Positions 6,201 to 7,203 of a stretch of DNA of 7,203 nt are shown here, one piece after another. The translations under genes and the position numbers were made by a program. The stretch comes from Methanoregula sp. (GTDB taxonomy: Archaea; Halobacteriota; Methanomicrobia; Methanomicrobiales; Methanospirillaceae), in assembly GCA_003136075.1 (NCBI GenBank), contig PNBP01000019.1, forward strand, positions 341 to 7,543, read 5' to 3'. The notes under the pieces were generated by a model. It was not told where the DNA came from. It ran no database searches and saw only the letters and a program-made list of their open reading frames with translations. The stretch's first letter is position 1. The number at the start of each line of letters is the position of its first letter.

Positions 6201-7203
6201 ACACAATCGTATTCATGATCGCAAGCAGGAAATCTCCAAAGATAATTGACGTGATGAGCCCGGCAGTAATCGGGATGATAAACGGCACTGCATACGAGAT
6301 CCACACGGTTCCTGCTTTTTTGTACATCGCCAGTTCTTTGGTAAACTCTTCCGGATGTTCCCGCAAATCCTTTGTATACATCCGTCCTTCCCCGGAATAC
6401 ATCCTGCGCAGGGAATCGAAAAATCCGATAAACCGTCGGCTGACGGTACCGTTTGTGTCGGAAAATTCCTCCATGACAAAACCCCAGGAGTCCTGGATCT
6501 TGTTGCCCTTTACCGGGAACCCAAAGAACATGTATGGCAGTGGTGCACGGTTGCCTTTCACGATATTGATAACAAAAATACCCACCGGGGCGACAAGATT
6601 GAGGATCAGGGCGTTGATCAGTGCAGAGAACGACAAGAATCCCAGAGGCGGGTTGTTCAGGAGCGGTGTAATGGGAAATGTCGGGATACAGAACGCAATG
6701 AAAATAAGCGCCCACGCGTCAGCGCCACCAAAGAGGTGCATCCGCCCAAACAGGTAAAAAACCCCGCAGAATACTGCCGCGAGTGCAATATAGATGCCCT
6801 GCATCCCCCAGCCGCCTTCAAACATCATATAGAACGATGCGATGGCAATAATAACGACGATGAGCATAAAGTACCAGCGGCTCAGCGTGGTACTGATATT
6901 TGCCTGCTGCATCTTTTTCTTCTGCTTTGTCGTTTGCGGACGCGACATTTTGTATCCCTCGTAGGTAATATACGCAAGAATTCCAGCAAACATGCCGTAC
7001 CAGGGAACAAGCGAAAAAATAACGGTCTTTGCAAGGACAAACCAGGAAATCGCCGGAAGGACCAGTACAACTGCAAGATACGGGAACCTGATCGGTTCGG
7101 TCTCTTCACGGGTGTCAAGGTAATTTGCGTAGAAAAACGCTGCAACAAGAGCAAGGTAGCCGGCTATCAGGCTGAAGTTAGCGGTGGTATCGTACAACAG
7201 CCA
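6199..7203 (-). CDS. A24-family (FlaK/PibD-like) prepilin/prearchaellin peptidase, probably cut at its 5' end
   Basis: This is a membrane aspartyl peptidase of the type that removes the class III signal peptide from archaellin and type IV pilin precursors. Counting from a TTG at 7197, the visible protein has 332 residues. The two catalytic aspartates are D28, in NYLDTREE after the first hydrophobic segment, and D160, in FGGADAWAL at the start of a later segment. The classical motif is GxGD; here it reads GGAD. Other hydrophobic segments lie near residues 10-25, 40-60, 64-79, 108-125, 132-150, 187-213 and 298-325. Between 214 and 297 is a polar, charged stretch, typical of larger archaeal A24 proteins with a C-terminal domain and absent from the shorter FlaK. 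The frame is open to the window edge (Trp and Leu codons precede the TTG), and no ATG start or Shine-Dalgarno can be seen, so the true start is probably outside. It forms an operon with hisI. The substrate is unknown. Confidence 0.85.
   Translation of the reverse strand, partial: WLLYDTTANFSLIAGYLALVAAFFYANYLDTREETEPIRFPYLAVVLVLPAISWFVLAKTVIFSLVPWYGMFAGILAYITYEGYKMSRPQTTKQKKKMQQANISTTLSRWYFMLIVVIIAIASFYMMFEGGWGMQGIYIALAAVFCGVFYLFGRMHLFGGADAWALIFIAFCIPTFPITPLLNNPPLGFLSFSALINALILNLVAPVGIFVINIVKGNRAPLPYMFFGFPVKGNKIQDSWGFVMEEFSDTNGTVSRRFIGFFDSLRRMYSGEGRMYTKDLREHPEEFTKELAMYKKAGTVWISYAVPFIIPITAGLITSIIFGDFLLAIMNTIV

Noticed and set aside
6101..6757. Plus-strand open frame of 218 codons opposite hisI and the peptidase gene
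   Set aside because: It crosses two conserved minus-strand genes, and its translation shows no domain and an untypical composition.
1..7203. Mobile elements, CRISPR arrays, tRNA or rRNA genes, toxin-antitoxin or defence genes
   Set aside because: None was seen. The genes are housekeeping or transport genes with tight spacing and no transposase, integrase or repeat array.

Overview
The window looks like chromosomal DNA of a euryarchaeal methanogen, most likely of the order Methanomicrobiales (Methanoregula-like). This is inferred from several things seen in the sequence: GGTGA-type Shine-Dalgarno sites, U-tract terminators, a stand-alone hisI, an archaeal-type A24 prepilin peptidase with a long C-terminal extension, and the character of the PhoU and PstB proteins. 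Genus-level placement is a guess. All genes look intact and native, and no mobile element, CRISPR array, rRNA or tRNA was seen.

Left part, plus strand (1-4134): a high-affinity phosphate uptake operon. It holds the 3' part of pstS (periplasmic-type phosphate-binding protein, start outside the window), one long permease gene in which PstC and PstA are fused (pstCA), the ATPase gene pstB, and phoU. From pstCA to phoU the genes are nearly touching and probably translationally coupled. Between pstS and pstCA there is a 75-base gap with a stem-loop followed by T-tracts. It could let part of the transcripts stop after pstS and so give an excess of binding protein. A second hairpin plus T-tract follows phoU.

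Middle, plus strand (4265-4759): a SixA-like phosphohistidine phosphatase, about 130 bases after phoU and probably its own transcript. It ends against the opposing gene block, with T-tracts on both strands in the convergent gap.

Right part, minus strand (4808-7203), read from the right edge leftwards: an A24 (FlaK/PibD-type) prepilin peptidase, hisI (histidine biosynthesis) and a cation diffusion facilitator. The peptidase runs to the window edge, and its stop codon lies inside the Shine-Dalgarno of hisI, so those two form an operon. The metal transporter follows after a 64-base gap that holds a T7 tract and an 8-bp inverted repeat ending on its start codon.

No wholly new system is evident. 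The points most worth a second look are the PstC-PstA fusion with an extra membrane hairpin at the junction, the PhoU that lacks the usual metal ligands in its first repeat, the putative attenuator after pstS, the four-cysteine tail of the metal transporter, and the inverted repeat in front of it.
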